A stretch of 40,043 nt of DNA from Streptosporangiales bacterium (GCA_009380095.1 WHSL01000028.1:1-40043), one strand, 5' to 3'. Shown: positions 15,919 to 23,814, counted from the stretch's first letter. Program-made: numbers and translations. Notes: generated by a model from the sequence alone, not told the origin.

Positions 15919-16713
15919 TCAGAGCAGCAGCGGGTTGATCTCCTCCGCCGCCTTCTCCAGTTCGGTCAGGATGTGCCGCCGCGTCGCCGCCGACATCCGG
16001 CTGACCGGCGCGGACGCGGTGATCGCCAGCGGCGTGGAGCGCCCCGGCTGCAGTGCGACGCTGATCGAGGCGACGCCCTCCTCGCTCTCCTCGTCGCTGG
16101 TGGCGTGGCCGCGGCGCCGTACCTCGGCCAGCTCCTTGAGCAGGTCGGTACGGGTGGCGATGGAGTTCGGCGTGAGCCGCGGCAGCCGCTCGCTGGAGTA
16201 GAGCCGGTGCAGCCGCTCGTCCGGCAGCGTGGCCAGCATGGCCTTGCCGCTGGACGTGCAGTGCGCCGGTACGGAGAGCCCGAGCCGCCCGCCGACCCGC
16301 AGCGCCCGATCGCTCTCGATGGAGTCGATGAAGTGCACGTCCCCGCCCTCGAGGCGGCCGAGGTGCACGGTCTCCCCCAGCTCGTCCTTGAGCCGCTCCA
16401 GCACGGGCCGGGCCAGGGTCCGTACGTCCAGCCGGCGCAGCACGCCGAGCGCGAGCCCGTCCAGCGTCGGGCCCGGCAGGTAGCCGCGGGTCTCGCCGTC
16501 CTGCCGGACGAACCCGCGGTACTGCAGCATGGCGAGCAGCCGGTGCGCGGTGGAGGAGGCCACGCCCAAGTGGCGGCTGACGTCGGTGAGCCGCAGGTTC
16601 GGCCGCTCCCCCAGCAGGAGCAGCACCCGGAGCGCGTTGTCGACCGATTCGATCGGATACTGCGGCGCGGCACCGTACTCCGGAGGGGACGGGTAGCCCT
16701 CGGTTCGCTCCAT
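15919..16713 (-). CDS. IclR-family transcriptional regulator
   Basis: The 264-residue regulator has an N-terminal winged helix (about 22-85: ESVDNALRVLLLL, LRLTDVSRHLGVASSTAHRLL, MLQYRGFVRQ). The effector domain follows (about 100-264: GETVHLGRLEGGDVHFID, SVPAHCTSSGKAMLA, GVASISVAL). Members often respond to aromatic acids, and phthalate clusters of Gram-positive bacteria carry an IclR regulator. It is cotranscribed with the operon it may control and sits between two aldolase genes, which is unusual. The palindromes upstream of the carrier gene (21734-21759) are candidate sites. The ATG is the only start placing the helix-turn-helix at the usual distance. Confidence 0.92.
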   Translation of the reverse strand: MERTEGYPSPPEYGAAPQYPIESVDNALRVLLLLGERPNLRLTDVSRHLGVASSTAHRLLAMLQYRGFVRQDGETRGYLPGPTLDGLALGVLRRLDVRTLARPVLERLKDELGETVHLGRLEGGDVHFIDSIESDRALRVGGRLGLSVPAHCTSSGKAMLATLPDERLHRLYSSERLPRLTPNSIATRTDLLKELAEVRRRGHATSDEESEEGVASISVALQPGRSTPLAITASAPVSRMSAATRRHILTELEKAAEEINPLLL

Positions 16714-16730
16714 GTTCGAAGTCTGGCACG

Positions 16731-17459
16731 TCAGGAGAGCCGGGCCAGCTCGTGCCGCCAGGCCGTGCCGCGGTTGAACCCGGCACCGAGGTCGGGCAGC
16801 TCGGCCAGGTCCTCGGCGGGCAGGTCGCGCAGCTCCCCGCCGGCGCTCACCACCGTCAGCGAGAGCCGCGCGATCCGGTCCACCGACACCGCACGCAGCA
16901 CCGCCTCCGGTACGTCCTCGCCGGTGGCGGTCAGGCCGTGCCCGCGCAGCAGCACGACCGGGCGGTCGCCGAGCGCCTGCACCATCTCCGCGGCGAGCCG
17001 CCGGTTCCGGATCAGTACGCCGCGCGGGTGGACCGGCACCCCGCCGGCCGCGAGCCGGGCGCCCGGGATGTCGTACGCGCCCACGATCGGGCGGATCCGC
17101 AGCCCCGCGAGGTCGGCGGCGACCACCTCCGGCGGATGCGCGTGCACCACCGCGCCCACGTCGGGGCGGGACCGCAGCACCTCGGTGTGCAGCGGCAGCT
17201 CGTTGGGCGGGCTCCACCCGTCCAGCTCACCGGGGGCGCCGGTCTCGCCGTCCAGCGTGACGAGCCGGACGTCGCCGGCCGTGGTCCAGGCGAGGCCGCG
17301 TTCCCGCGGTCCGCGGCACCGGACGAGCAGCCGGTCCGCGTCGATCCGCAGGCTGACATGGCCGAGGTGCCCGTCGGCCAGGCCGCGCGAGGCGAGCACC
17401 CGGCAGGCGTCCGCGATCTCCGCGCGCAGCGGCGCCAGTTCCGTACTGGGGTCGGTCAC
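16731..17459 (-). CDS. Class II aldolase/adducin family protein, possible aromatic decarboxylase
   Basis: The 242-residue protein has the family's zinc site: HAHPPE near residues 105-110 (the third position is Glu instead of His) and RGHGLTATG near residue 172. The N-terminus LASRGLADGHLGHVSLRID is the standard first half. It overlaps the dihydrodiol dehydrogenase stop by ATGA, the tightest coupling of the two aldolase-like genes, so it is the better PhtC-like candidate. HAHPPE and HTHPPH differ between the two paralogues, suggesting different substrates. Activity is inferred from context. Confidence 0.85.
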   Translation of the reverse strand: MTDPSTELAPLRAEIADACRVLASRGLADGHLGHVSLRIDADRLLVRCRGPRERGLAWTTAGDVRLVTLDGETGAPGELDGWSPPNELPLHTEVLRSRPDVGAVVHAHPPEVVAADLAGLRIRPIVGAYDIPGARLAAGGVPVHPRGVLIRNRRLAAEMVQALGDRPVVLLRGHGLTATGEDVPEAVLRAVSVDRIARLSLTVVSAGGELRDLPAEDLAELPDLGAGFNRGTAWRHELARLS

Positions 17460-18244
17460 CCTGTCCTCACTCCCGTTCCGCCATCGGTGTGCACGACGTC
17501 TCCGGTGATGCCGCGGGCGCGGTCCGAGGCCAGGAACACGTAGCTGCCCGCGTGGTCGGCGCCGGACAGCGCCACCCGCAGCGGCGTCCGGTCCGCGAGC
17601 CCCGCGGCACGGTCCGGGCCGTCGTCGAGCCGCCGGCCGCGCTGCCCGAGCGCGCCGAGCCCGCGCAGATCGGTGCCGAGCGTGCCGCCCGGCGCCACCC
17701 CGTTGACCCGGATCTCCGGCGCCAGCTCGTGCGCCAGCGCGGCGACCAGCCCGCGGACCGCGTGCTTCGACGCCACGTAGAGCACGCCGCCGCGGCCGGG
17801 CCGGTACGCCGAGGTGGACTCGGTGAGGATGACGCAGCCGCGGGCCTCGCGGAGCGCAGGCAGCGCGGCCTTCACCCCGTGCAGGTGACTGCGCACGTTG
17901 ACCCGGAACATCTCGTCGAACGCGGCGTCCAGGTCGCCGGCCGCCAGCTCCCCCAGGCCGCGGTAGAAGTCGAACACCCCGACGCAGCAGACGAGCACGT
18001 CGAGGCCCCCGTACGCGCCGAGCGCCGCCTCCACCGCCTCCTCGTTGGCGGCACGCGTGGACGCGTCGCCGGTCACGACGGGAACGCCGGGCAGCTCCTC
18101 GGCGAGCCGCGCGGACTTGGCCGGGTCCAGCTCAAGCGCGGCCACCCGCGCGCCCTCGGCGCGGAAGGCGTCCAGCACGGCCCGGCCGATCCCCGAGCCG
18201 GCCCCCACGACGAGCGCGCGGCGACCCTCCAGCCAGCCGGTCAC
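17456..18244 (-). CDS. SDR, probable cis-dihydrodiol dehydrogenase
   Basis: The 262-residue classical short-chain dehydrogenase has GAGSGIGRAV at the N-terminus, NVRSHLHG, the catalytic region ILTESTSAYRPGRGGVLYVASKHA (Ser, Tyr, Lys spread across it) and GDVVHTDGG at the end. The layout is like BphB/HcaB dehydrogenases, which rearomatise the cis-diol made by a ring-hydroxylating dioxygenase. The GTG start at 18244 gives MTGWLEGRRALVVGAG and overlaps the preceding stop by GTGA. The gene lies three genes after the dioxygenase alpha subunit. Confidence 0.87.
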   Translation of the reverse strand: MTGWLEGRRALVVGAGSGIGRAVLDAFRAEGARVAALELDPAKSARLAEELPGVPVVTGDASTRAANEEAVEAALGAYGGLDVLVCCVGVFDFYRGLGELAAGDLDAAFDEMFRVNVRSHLHGVKAALPALREARGCVILTESTSAYRPGRGGVLYVASKHAVRGLVAALAHELAPEIRVNGVAPGGTLGTDLRGLGALGQRGRRLDDGPDRAAGLADRTPLRVALSGADHAGSYVFLASDRARGITGDVVHTDGGTGVRTG

Positions 18245-18468
18245 GCGGGATCCTCCTCGATCAGCGGCTGCCCCGGCTTGCCGATCATCGCGCTGAACGT
18301 CGCGGTGTTCTGCCAGGTCAGAGCCTCGACCTCGAAGGGGCACAGGGCCACCCGGTGGCCGGACTTGGGCGACTCGACGAGCAGTCTCGCCCCGTTGCGG
18401 GTCCGGATCAGGCTCACCCGGATCTCGGCGAACTCATTGCCCAGCTCGATGACGGGTTCCTCGCTCAT
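18241..18468 (-). CDS. 75-residue conserved operon protein of unknown function
   Basis: It overlaps the dioxygenase beta stop (ATGA) and the SDR start (GTGA), so it is clearly a gene of the operon. The sequence is beta-rich: FAEIRVSLIRTRNGARLLVE then SGHRVALCPFEVEALTW. It has one cysteine and no metal or nucleotide motif, so it is not the missing Rieske ferredoxin. Short proteins like this are sometimes annotated as dihydrodiol dehydrogenase in actinomycetes, apparently from context. A structural or assembly role for the dioxygenase is possible; nothing in the sequence proves it. Confidence 0.72.
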   Translation of the reverse strand: MSEEPVIELGNEFAEIRVSLIRTRNGARLLVESPKSGHRVALCPFEVEALTWQNTATFSAMIGKPGQPLIEEDPA

Positions 18469-19037
18469 AGGAAGATCGCCAGGTTCTGGGTGCGCAGCAC
18501 CGCGTCGTCCACCAGGATCCGGCGGCGGGCCAGCAGCCAGCGGCCGTCCTGGCGGCGGAGCAGGTCCTCGCGGCCCGCCGAGATCAACGCCGGCTCCCGT
18601 ACGTCCCCGCGGCTGCGGTAGAGCAGCACCGCGGAGTCGGCGACGAGATGATCCGGGTCGGGCGTGGCGAACGTGCGCACGTTGGTGATGTGGTGCCGCA
18701 GCCGGGACGGCGGGTCCTCGGTCCACGCGTGCTCGGTCTGGAAGCGCGCCACGCGCCGGCTCAGCGAGTACCTGTTCTCGTCGAAGTGGGCCATCCCCGG
18801 GGATACGTCGTAGCCCGCGGCCCGCGCGGTGGTGACCCGTACCGGCATCAGGTAGTGCACGTCGTCCGTGACCAGGGCGAGCCAGGCGTCGTAGTCCTGG
18901 GCGTCGAGCAGGTACGCCTCGTCGACCAGCCAGCGGTGCGCGGTGAGGTGCCGTTCGTCGCCGTACGGGAGGCTGTCGCCGGTGCGCTCGATCGTGGAGG
19001 CGTGCCCACCGAGCCGGGACTCCGTTGCGCGGGTCAT
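18465..19037 (-). CDS. Ring-hydroxylating dioxygenase beta subunit
   Basis: The 190-residue protein is the small subunit of a Rieske non-heme iron dioxygenase, with the NTF2-like fold. LVDEAYLLDAQDYDAWLALVTDDVHYLMPV is the family N-terminus (shown in pieces: LLDAQDYDAWL, TDDVHYLMPV), followed by RYSLSRRVARF, RLRHHITNVR and a C-terminal LARRRILVDDAVLRTQNLAIFL-like end. It stabilises the alpha3beta3 hexamer and helps shape the pocket. The ATG overlaps the alpha subunit stop. The closest remembered annotation is 3-phenylpropionate/cinnamate dioxygenase beta, which does not fix the substrate. Confidence 0.9.
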   Translation of the reverse strand: MTRATESRLGGHASTIERTGDSLPYGDERHLTAHRWLVDEAYLLDAQDYDAWLALVTDDVHYLMPVRVTTARAAGYDVSPGMAHFDENRYSLSRRVARFQTEHAWTEDPPSRLRHHITNVRTFATPDPDHLVADSAVLLYRSRGDVREPALISAGREDLLRRQDGRWLLARRRILVDDAVLRTQNLAIFL

Positions 19038-20368
19038 GCGCTCACCTCCCGCTCCAGGTGGTCCAGCCAGCGGTTCAGCAGGTGGCGCTGGTTGTACTCG
19101 CCGTACCCGACGCGGGCCTCGCCAGGGCCGGCGAACTCCTCCGGCGGCAGCGCCGGCACCAGCGGCGTGTCGTCGGGTCGCAGGCCCATCCGGCTGTTGA
19201 GTTGGAGCCGGCGGGCCATCGAGCCGCCGGCGGTGTGCGTCAGCGACACCCAGTTCTCCACGTCGTCCTGCTCGAACATGCCGGTGCTGCCGAAGCACAT
19301 GAGATAGGCCTTGTACGACAGCGCCTTGAAGTCCTCCGGCGCGCCCGCGTCCACCGCGAACCAGGACAGCACCTCGGTCTCGTCCGGCCCGATCGGCTGC
19401 CACGTACGGATCGAGATGAACGGCAGCACGTCGTCCGACTCCTCCACCCGCGGCCAGTTGTGCACCAGGCTCAGGTTGGGGAACAGCGAGGCCGCGGAGA
19501 CCATGAAGCCGTCCCGCCCGACGACGTCGAGCTGCCCGCGCGACCAGGTCTTCTTCATGGTCTCGATCATCGGATCCGGATAGCCGACGTGGGAGAGCCG
19601 TTCCTCCAGCGAGCCGGGCGGCAGCTTGTACGTGGTGCCGCCCCCGTTGCCCGCCCAGTACGTGGCGCCGTCCTTGCGCTTCTCCGCCTTGGGCTCGCGG
19701 AACAGCCCGATCTCCACCACGCTCGTGTGGGTGTGCGGGGTGTGGTACATGTCCCCGGCGAAGTTCTCCGCGCCGATCTTCCAATTGGCCTTGATCCGCC
19801 AGCGCTGCGGGCCCGACAGCTCGATGCCCGTCGGCGACTGGCGGGTGTAGTAGTCGAGGTAGAAGGCGAAGTCGCCGAGGTACGCGCGGAGCGGCGGGGC
19901 GTCCTCGTCGAGGCTGATGAAGATCAGCCCGTTGTAGGTGTCCAGCGCGGGCGCGGGCAGCAGCGTCCGGCCCTGGCGCGGGAAGCCCTCCTCGCCGCCG
20001 TACGCGTCCCGGTGGAACGGCAGCCCGGCGAGCCGCCCGTCGTTCCGGTACGACCAGCCGTGGTACGGGCAGCGGAAGTGCGACGCGTTGCCCATCTCCG
20101 CCCGGCAGACCTGCATGCCGCGGTGCAGGCACATGTTGAACATGGCGCGGACCTCGCCGTCCTCGCCGCGGGCTACGATGAACGAGTCGGCGAGCACCTG
20201 CCGTACGACGTAGTCGCCCGGGTCCGGGATCTCCGAGACGTGGCCGACGAAGACCCAGGCGCGGCTGAACAGCCGTTCCCGTTCGAGGGCGAACACCTCC
20301 GCGTCGTTGTAGATGTGCGCCGGGATCATCCCCCGCCGCACGGCCGCCGCGTCGAAGGGCAACTGCAT
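19034..20368 (-). CDS. Aromatic ring-hydroxylating Rieske dioxygenase alpha subunit
   Basis: The 444-residue catalytic subunit adds both atoms of O2 to an aromatic ring. The Rieske 2Fe-2S ligands are Cys80, His82, Cys100 and His103 (CLHRG ... CPYHGW). The mononuclear iron site is in NFAGDMYHTPHTH: bridging Asp206, His209, His214. A later Asp in DDVENW completes the facial triad. Length and motifs are those of intact enzymes. It lies 11 bases after the carrier stop and is coupled to the beta subunit. No ferredoxin or ferredoxin reductase is in the operon, so electrons must come from elsewhere. Confidence 0.93.
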   Translation of the reverse strand: MQLPFDAAAVRRGMIPAHIYNDAEVFALERERLFSRAWVFVGHVSEIPDPGDYVVRQVLADSFIVARGEDGEVRAMFNMCLHRGMQVCRAEMGNASHFRCPYHGWSYRNDGRLAGLPFHRDAYGGEEGFPRQGRTLLPAPALDTYNGLIFISLDEDAPPLRAYLGDFAFYLDYYTRQSPTGIELSGPQRWRIKANWKIGAENFAGDMYHTPHTHTSVVEIGLFREPKAEKRKDGATYWAGNGGGTTYKLPPGSLEERLSHVGYPDPMIETMKKTWSRGQLDVVGRDGFMVSAASLFPNLSLVHNWPRVEESDDVLPFISIRTWQPIGPDETEVLSWFAVDAGAPEDFKALSYKAYLMCFGSTGMFEQDDVENWVSLTHTAGGSMARRLQLNSRMGLRPDDTPLVPALPPEEFAGPGEARVGYGEYNQRHLLNRWLDHLEREVSA

Positions 20369-20379
20369 CGATCGTCCTC

Positions 20380-21678
20380 TCAGACACTCGCCGGCACGAT
20401 GAAGACGAGCCAGCTCACGATGGGCGCGGTGACCGCCATGGCCATCGACCACGCGAACATCACCCGGAACTGCGACCTGCGGTGCTCCTCGGGGGCGCTG
20501 GCCAGGGTGAGCGCGCCGACCGAGGAGAACGGGGAGGCGTCCACCACGGTGGCCGAGATCGCCAGGGCCACGACCATCCCGGTCACTCCGACGTCGCCCT
20601 GGGCGAGGAAGGGCACCGAGAGCGGGAGCAGCACCCCGAGCAGCCCGGCGCTGGAGGCGAACGCGGAGCTGACCGCGGCGACCAGGCAGATCAGGAACGC
20701 GGCCAGCAGCGGGACGCCGAGGCCGGCGATGCCCCCGCCGACGACGTCGATGGTCCCGTACCGCTGCAGCGCGCCGACGAAGGTGACGACGCCGCAGATC
20801 AGCAGCACCACGGGCCAGACGATGAGCTTCTCCCCGCCGGTGAACCGGCCGGAGAAGACCGCGTGCAGCAGCGCCGCGCCGACCAGTGCGAGCAGGCCGA
20901 TCTCCAGGCCGAAGCCGATCGCGCTGACCGCCACGGCGAGGATGACCAGCAGCGTCGCGACCTGGTCGGTGCGGAGCGGGGTCCGCTCCGGGACGCCGGT
21001 GCTCGTCGCCAGCGCGGCCCCGGGGCCGCCCGCCGGGGGTGCCGCGACCGCGACGTAGCCCTCGCGCGCCTGGCGGATCAGCTTGCGCCCGCCGAAGAGT
21101 AGGAAGATCACTACGGCCAGGGCGAGGTTGTACGCGGCGTTGCCGAGGAACAGGGCGGCGACGTTGAACTCCACCCCGGCCTTCTCCGCGCCCTGCTGGA
21201 GGATGATGGTCAGGCCGCCGAACGGGGAGAAGTTCCCGAAGCAGGAGCCGTGCATGACCATCAGCGCGGTCATCCTGCGGTCGATGCCGTACCGGTCCCC
21301 CAGGCGCAGGCAGAGCGGGGCGAGCATGGCGACGCCGGCCGGGCCGAGCGCGCCGGCCAGCGTGGGCACGGCGGAGAACACGAAGATCACCCACGGGACC
21401 AGCAGCGGACGGTCGCCGAGCAGGCCGACCGCCCGGTCGATCACCCACTCGATGGTGCCGTTCACCGCCGCCAGGCCGAAGAGGTACGTGACGCCGACGA
21501 GCAGCAGGAACAGGTCGGGCGGGAAGCCGGACAGGGCCTGGTCGAAGTCCTCACCGACGACGAGGCCGCCGATCAGCACGGTTGCGATGAGGGCGAGGGC
21601 ACCGATGTTGACGGGGCGTACGGTCCCGATGACGAAGATGGCTATCAGCGCCAGCACGCCGATGACGTGGACGGACAT
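20380..21678 (-). CDS. MatC-family dicarboxylate/anion carrier
   Basis: The 432-residue integral membrane protein has about twelve hydrophobic helices. The N-terminus (LIAIFVIGTVRPVNIGALAL, IGGLVVGEDFD) is the MatC_N-type segment of dicarboxylate carriers, and later parts (HGSCFGNFSPFGGLTI, DASPFSSVGALTL) are the two re-entrant-loop motifs of the SLC13/CitMHS superfamily. As first gene of the operon it would import the aromatic or dicarboxylic acid degraded by the following enzymes, in keeping with a phthalate-like substrate. The leader contains overlapping palindromes and a candidate promoter. Confidence 0.85.
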   Translation of the reverse strand: MSVHVIGVLALIAIFVIGTVRPVNIGALALIATVLIGGLVVGEDFDQALSGFPPDLFLLLVGVTYLFGLAAVNGTIEWVIDRAVGLLGDRPLLVPWVIFVFSAVPTLAGALGPAGVAMLAPLCLRLGDRYGIDRRMTALMVMHGSCFGNFSPFGGLTIILQQGAEKAGVEFNVAALFLGNAAYNLALAVVIFLLFGGRKLIRQAREGYVAVAAPPAGGPGAALATSTGVPERTPLRTDQVATLLVILAVAVSAIGFGLEIGLLALVGAALLHAVFSGRFTGGEKLIVWPVVLLICGVVTFVGALQRYGTIDVVGGGIAGLGVPLLAAFLICLVAAVSSAFASSAGLLGVLLPLSVPFLAQGDVGVTGMVVALAISATVVDASPFSSVGALTLASAPEEHRRSQFRVMFAWSMAMAVTAPIVSWLVFIVPASV

Positions 21679-21733
21679 GCGCTCTCCCTGGGCGAGGCGA
21701 CAGAGCTGTCCGGGAGCCCCCCCACTCCCACGA

Positions 21734-21759
21734 TCTTCTGCAATGAAGAAACACTTTCT
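21734..21759. promoter_or_regulatory. Overlapping palindromes upstream of the carrier gene, candidate IclR operator
   Basis: Two perfect inverted repeats share three bases: tcttc-tgcaat-gaaga (21734-21749) and agaaa-cac-tttct (21747-21759). The second has the GAAA-N3-TTTC form seen in several IclR-family operators. The site lies 56-81 bases upstream of the carrier ATG and overlaps the -10 region of the candidate promoter, a repressor-like position. Confidence 0.5.
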
Positions 21760-21781
21760 GCCGCCCGGCCACCCCCGTCAA
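21753..21781 (-). promoter_or_regulatory. Candidate promoter of the aromatic-acid operon
   Basis: On the minus strand TTGACG (21781-21776) is followed after 17 bases by GAAAGT (21758-21753). The -35 is near consensus; the -10 is weak, as expected of a regulated promoter. The predicted start would leave a leader of about 65-70 bases. Confidence 0.4.
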
Positions 21782-21786
21782 CCCCC

Positions 21787-21816
21787 ACCCCAAGATCAAT
21801 TTGTTGATCTTGGGGT
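21787..21816 (-). terminator. Perfect hairpin terminator after the DUF72 gene
   Basis: Thirteen-base arms, accccaagatcaa and ttgatcttggggt, enclose a four-base loop. The hairpin starts at the first base of the DUF72 stop codon. There is no T-tract, as is common for high-GC actinomycete terminators. It insulates DUF72 from the aromatic operon downstream. Its right half carries copy 2 of the dispersed motif (21797-21813). Confidence 0.75.
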
Positions 21817-22667
21817 CAGAAGAGGGTGGGTGGGCCCGTGGGGAGGGGGTTGGGGAGGGGGTGGAGGGCGGGTACGAGGGCCCGTACGGCGTCGTGGAAG
21901 CGGCGGGCCAGTACGGGGGCGTCCGCGTTGTCCGGGGTGTGGATGAACACGGTGGGCGAGTGGCCCTCGCGCAGCCAGTCCGCGACCGTACGGACCCACG
22001 GGCGCCAGCCCTCGGCGGTCCGCTCCGGGTCGTCCCGGCCCAGGTAGCGGACGATGGGCCGGTCGGTGAGCGCGCGGGCGCGACGGGCCACGCGGGGCTT
22101 CTTGGTCCACGCCTCGCGTTCGGCGTCGGTGGACGGCGGGGTGGAGAAGAACGTCGTCGTGTCGAACGGGATCCACTCCGCGCCGGCCCCGGCGAGCACC
22201 CGCTCCAGCCCCGCCTCCGCGCGCGGGTCCGTGAAGAAGGCGGGGTGCCGTACCTCGACCGCGCAGCGGTGGCCGCGCGGCAGCCGGTGCAGGAAGGCGG
22301 CGAGCGCGCCCAGGTCACCGGGGGCGAACGCGCCGGGGAGCTGCACCCAGAGGGCGTGCGTACGGGACCCGAGCGGCTCGATCGCGTCGAGGAACGCACG
22401 CAGCTCCGCCTCGCCACCGCCGAGCCGCCGCACGTGCGTGATCTCCCGGGGCAGCTTCGGCAGGAACCGGAAGTCCGGCTCGGTCTGTGCGGCCCACGTC
22501 GCGACGGTGGCGCGGTCCGGCGTGGCGTAGAACGTGGTGTTGCCCTCGACCGCGTCGCACCAGCTCGCGTACGCGGCCAGCCGCTCCTCCGGGGGCAGCG
22601 GATGCGGCATCAGCCGCCCCTGCCACGCCCGCAGCGTCCACATCGCACACCCGACCGCCAGCCGCAC
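21816..22667 (-). CDS. DUF72 family protein
   Basis: The 283-residue protein starts at a GTG giving MRLAVGCAMW, the usual DUF72 beginning. EGNTTFYATPDRATVATWA and FRFLPKLPREITH are the conserved first half of this TIM-barrel family. FHRLPRGHRCAVEVRHPAFF (in pieces: RCAVEVRHPAFF) and the later IVRYLGRDD and VFIHTPDNADAPVLA follow. DUF72 proteins are widespread and of unproven function. The gene appears to be a single transcription unit ending in a strong hairpin. Confidence 0.9.
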   Translation of the reverse strand: MRLAVGCAMWTLRAWQGRLMPHPLPPEERLAAYASWCDAVEGNTTFYATPDRATVATWAAQTEPDFRFLPKLPREITHVRRLGGGEAELRAFLDAIEPLGSRTHALWVQLPGAFAPGDLGALAAFLHRLPRGHRCAVEVRHPAFFTDPRAEAGLERVLAGAGAEWIPFDTTTFFSTPPSTDAEREAWTKKPRVARRARALTDRPIVRYLGRDDPERTAEGWRPWVRTVADWLREGHSPTVFIHTPDNADAPVLARRFHDAVRALVPALHPLPNPLPTGPPTLF

Positions 22668-22691
22668 CCCCGGGACCCTATCGGGAGCGGG

Positions 22692-23010
22692 CTACCGCTG
22701 CTCGAACGGATTCGGGATGACGCCGCGGACGGCCACCTCCTCGAGCGTCCGCCGCATGGTCTCGCCCTCGTTGAGGTGCGGGAACGGCTCCTCCGGCACC
22801 GGCACCTCGAGGAACCGGCAGAGCGGCTCCCAGCCCTCGCGGACGTCGAAGACGAGCAGCCGCTCGGCGGGCAGCGCCGCCCGCACCGTCTCCTCGTGGC
22901 GCCGGAAGATTTCGACCATGACGTCCTCGGGCGGCAGGTCGAGGGGGAACGTGCTGCCGGCGCCGAAGGTGCCCGTCGCGATGAGCTCCAGCACCGGGCG
23001 GAAGCGCATC
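22692..23010 (-). pseudogene. 3' fragment of a sulfotransferase-family gene
   Basis: About 105 residues remain. PAERLLVFDVREGWEPLC and FLEVPVPEEPFPHLNE are the C-terminal hallmark of a sulfotransferase family common in actinobacteria, usually 210-230 residues long. The N-terminal half with the PAPS-binding P-loop is absent. The homology stops near 23010, exactly where a fragment of an MFS gene starts on the opposite strand. It is therefore a 5'-truncated remnant. Confidence 0.7.
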
Positions 23011-23814
23011 ATCGTCCCGACGCTGTCGGACGGCTCCGCCGAGTGGACGCTCAGCGCCGCCGAGATCGGCGGGATCGGCTCGTTCGCGCTGATCGGCATG
23101 CTGATCGGCGCGATGATCATCGGCAGGTGACCGACCTCGCCGGGCGCCCCGGAGGAGGCGCCGGGACAGGCCAAGGAGGGGCCGGTGGGCGCGATCAGGT
23201 CGCTGTTCGCGCGCCGCTTCCTCACCGGCACGCTGCTCTTCTGGCTCGGCACGGCCGCCGGCCTGCTGCTGGTGTACGGGCTCAACACCTGGCTCGCGCA
23301 GATCATGCGCCAGGCCGGCTACCCGCTGGGGTCGGCGCTCGCGTTCCTGCTGGTGCTGAACCTCGGCGCCATCATCGGCACGCCGCTGCTCGGCATGGTG
23401 GCGGACCGGCTCGGCTCCAAGCCCGTGACGGCCGGCATGTTCGCCGTCGCGGCCGTCGCCATCTTCCTGATGAGCCTCCGCCTGCCGAGCGTCCTGCTGT
23501 TCGCGCTCGTCGCGATCGCCGGCGCGTGCACGATCGGGACCACGGTGCTGGTCAACGCGTACACCGCCAACTTCTACCCGGCGCGGATGCGGGCGACGGG
23601 GCTGGGCTGGGCGCTGGGCGTCGGCCGGCTCGGCGCCATCTGCGGGCCGATCTACGGCGGGTTCATCCTCGCCTCCGGCTGGGGCATCGAGGCCGACTTC
23701 TACGGGTTCGCCATCCCCGCCGTGGCCGGCGCCCTCGCCATGCTCCTGGTCCCGGCCCTTCAGGACGGCCGCCAGGCGGCCGGGAGCCCGTTGGCGGCGC
23801 CCGCCGCCGAATAG
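23009..23814 (+). pseudogene. Decayed aromatic-acid:H+ symporter (MFS, AAHS-like)
   Basis: The first piece (VPTLSDGSAEWTLSAAEIG, GSFALIGMLIGAMIIGR) is helix 1-2 material of AAHS-type transporters and lacks the true N-terminus. It ends at an in-frame TGA (23128-23130). The frame resumes in the central loop, then helices 7-12 follow from 23185 (FWLGTAAGLLLVYGLNTWLA, NLGAIIGTPLLGMVADRLG). Helices 3-6 are missing, about 130 residues. Because the frame is preserved across the stop, a C-terminal half-transporter could still be made, but transport is unlikely. Confidence 0.72.

Noticed and set aside
18241-18468. The 75-residue protein as the missing Rieske ferredoxin
   Set aside because: It has one cysteine and no CxH...CxxH pattern.
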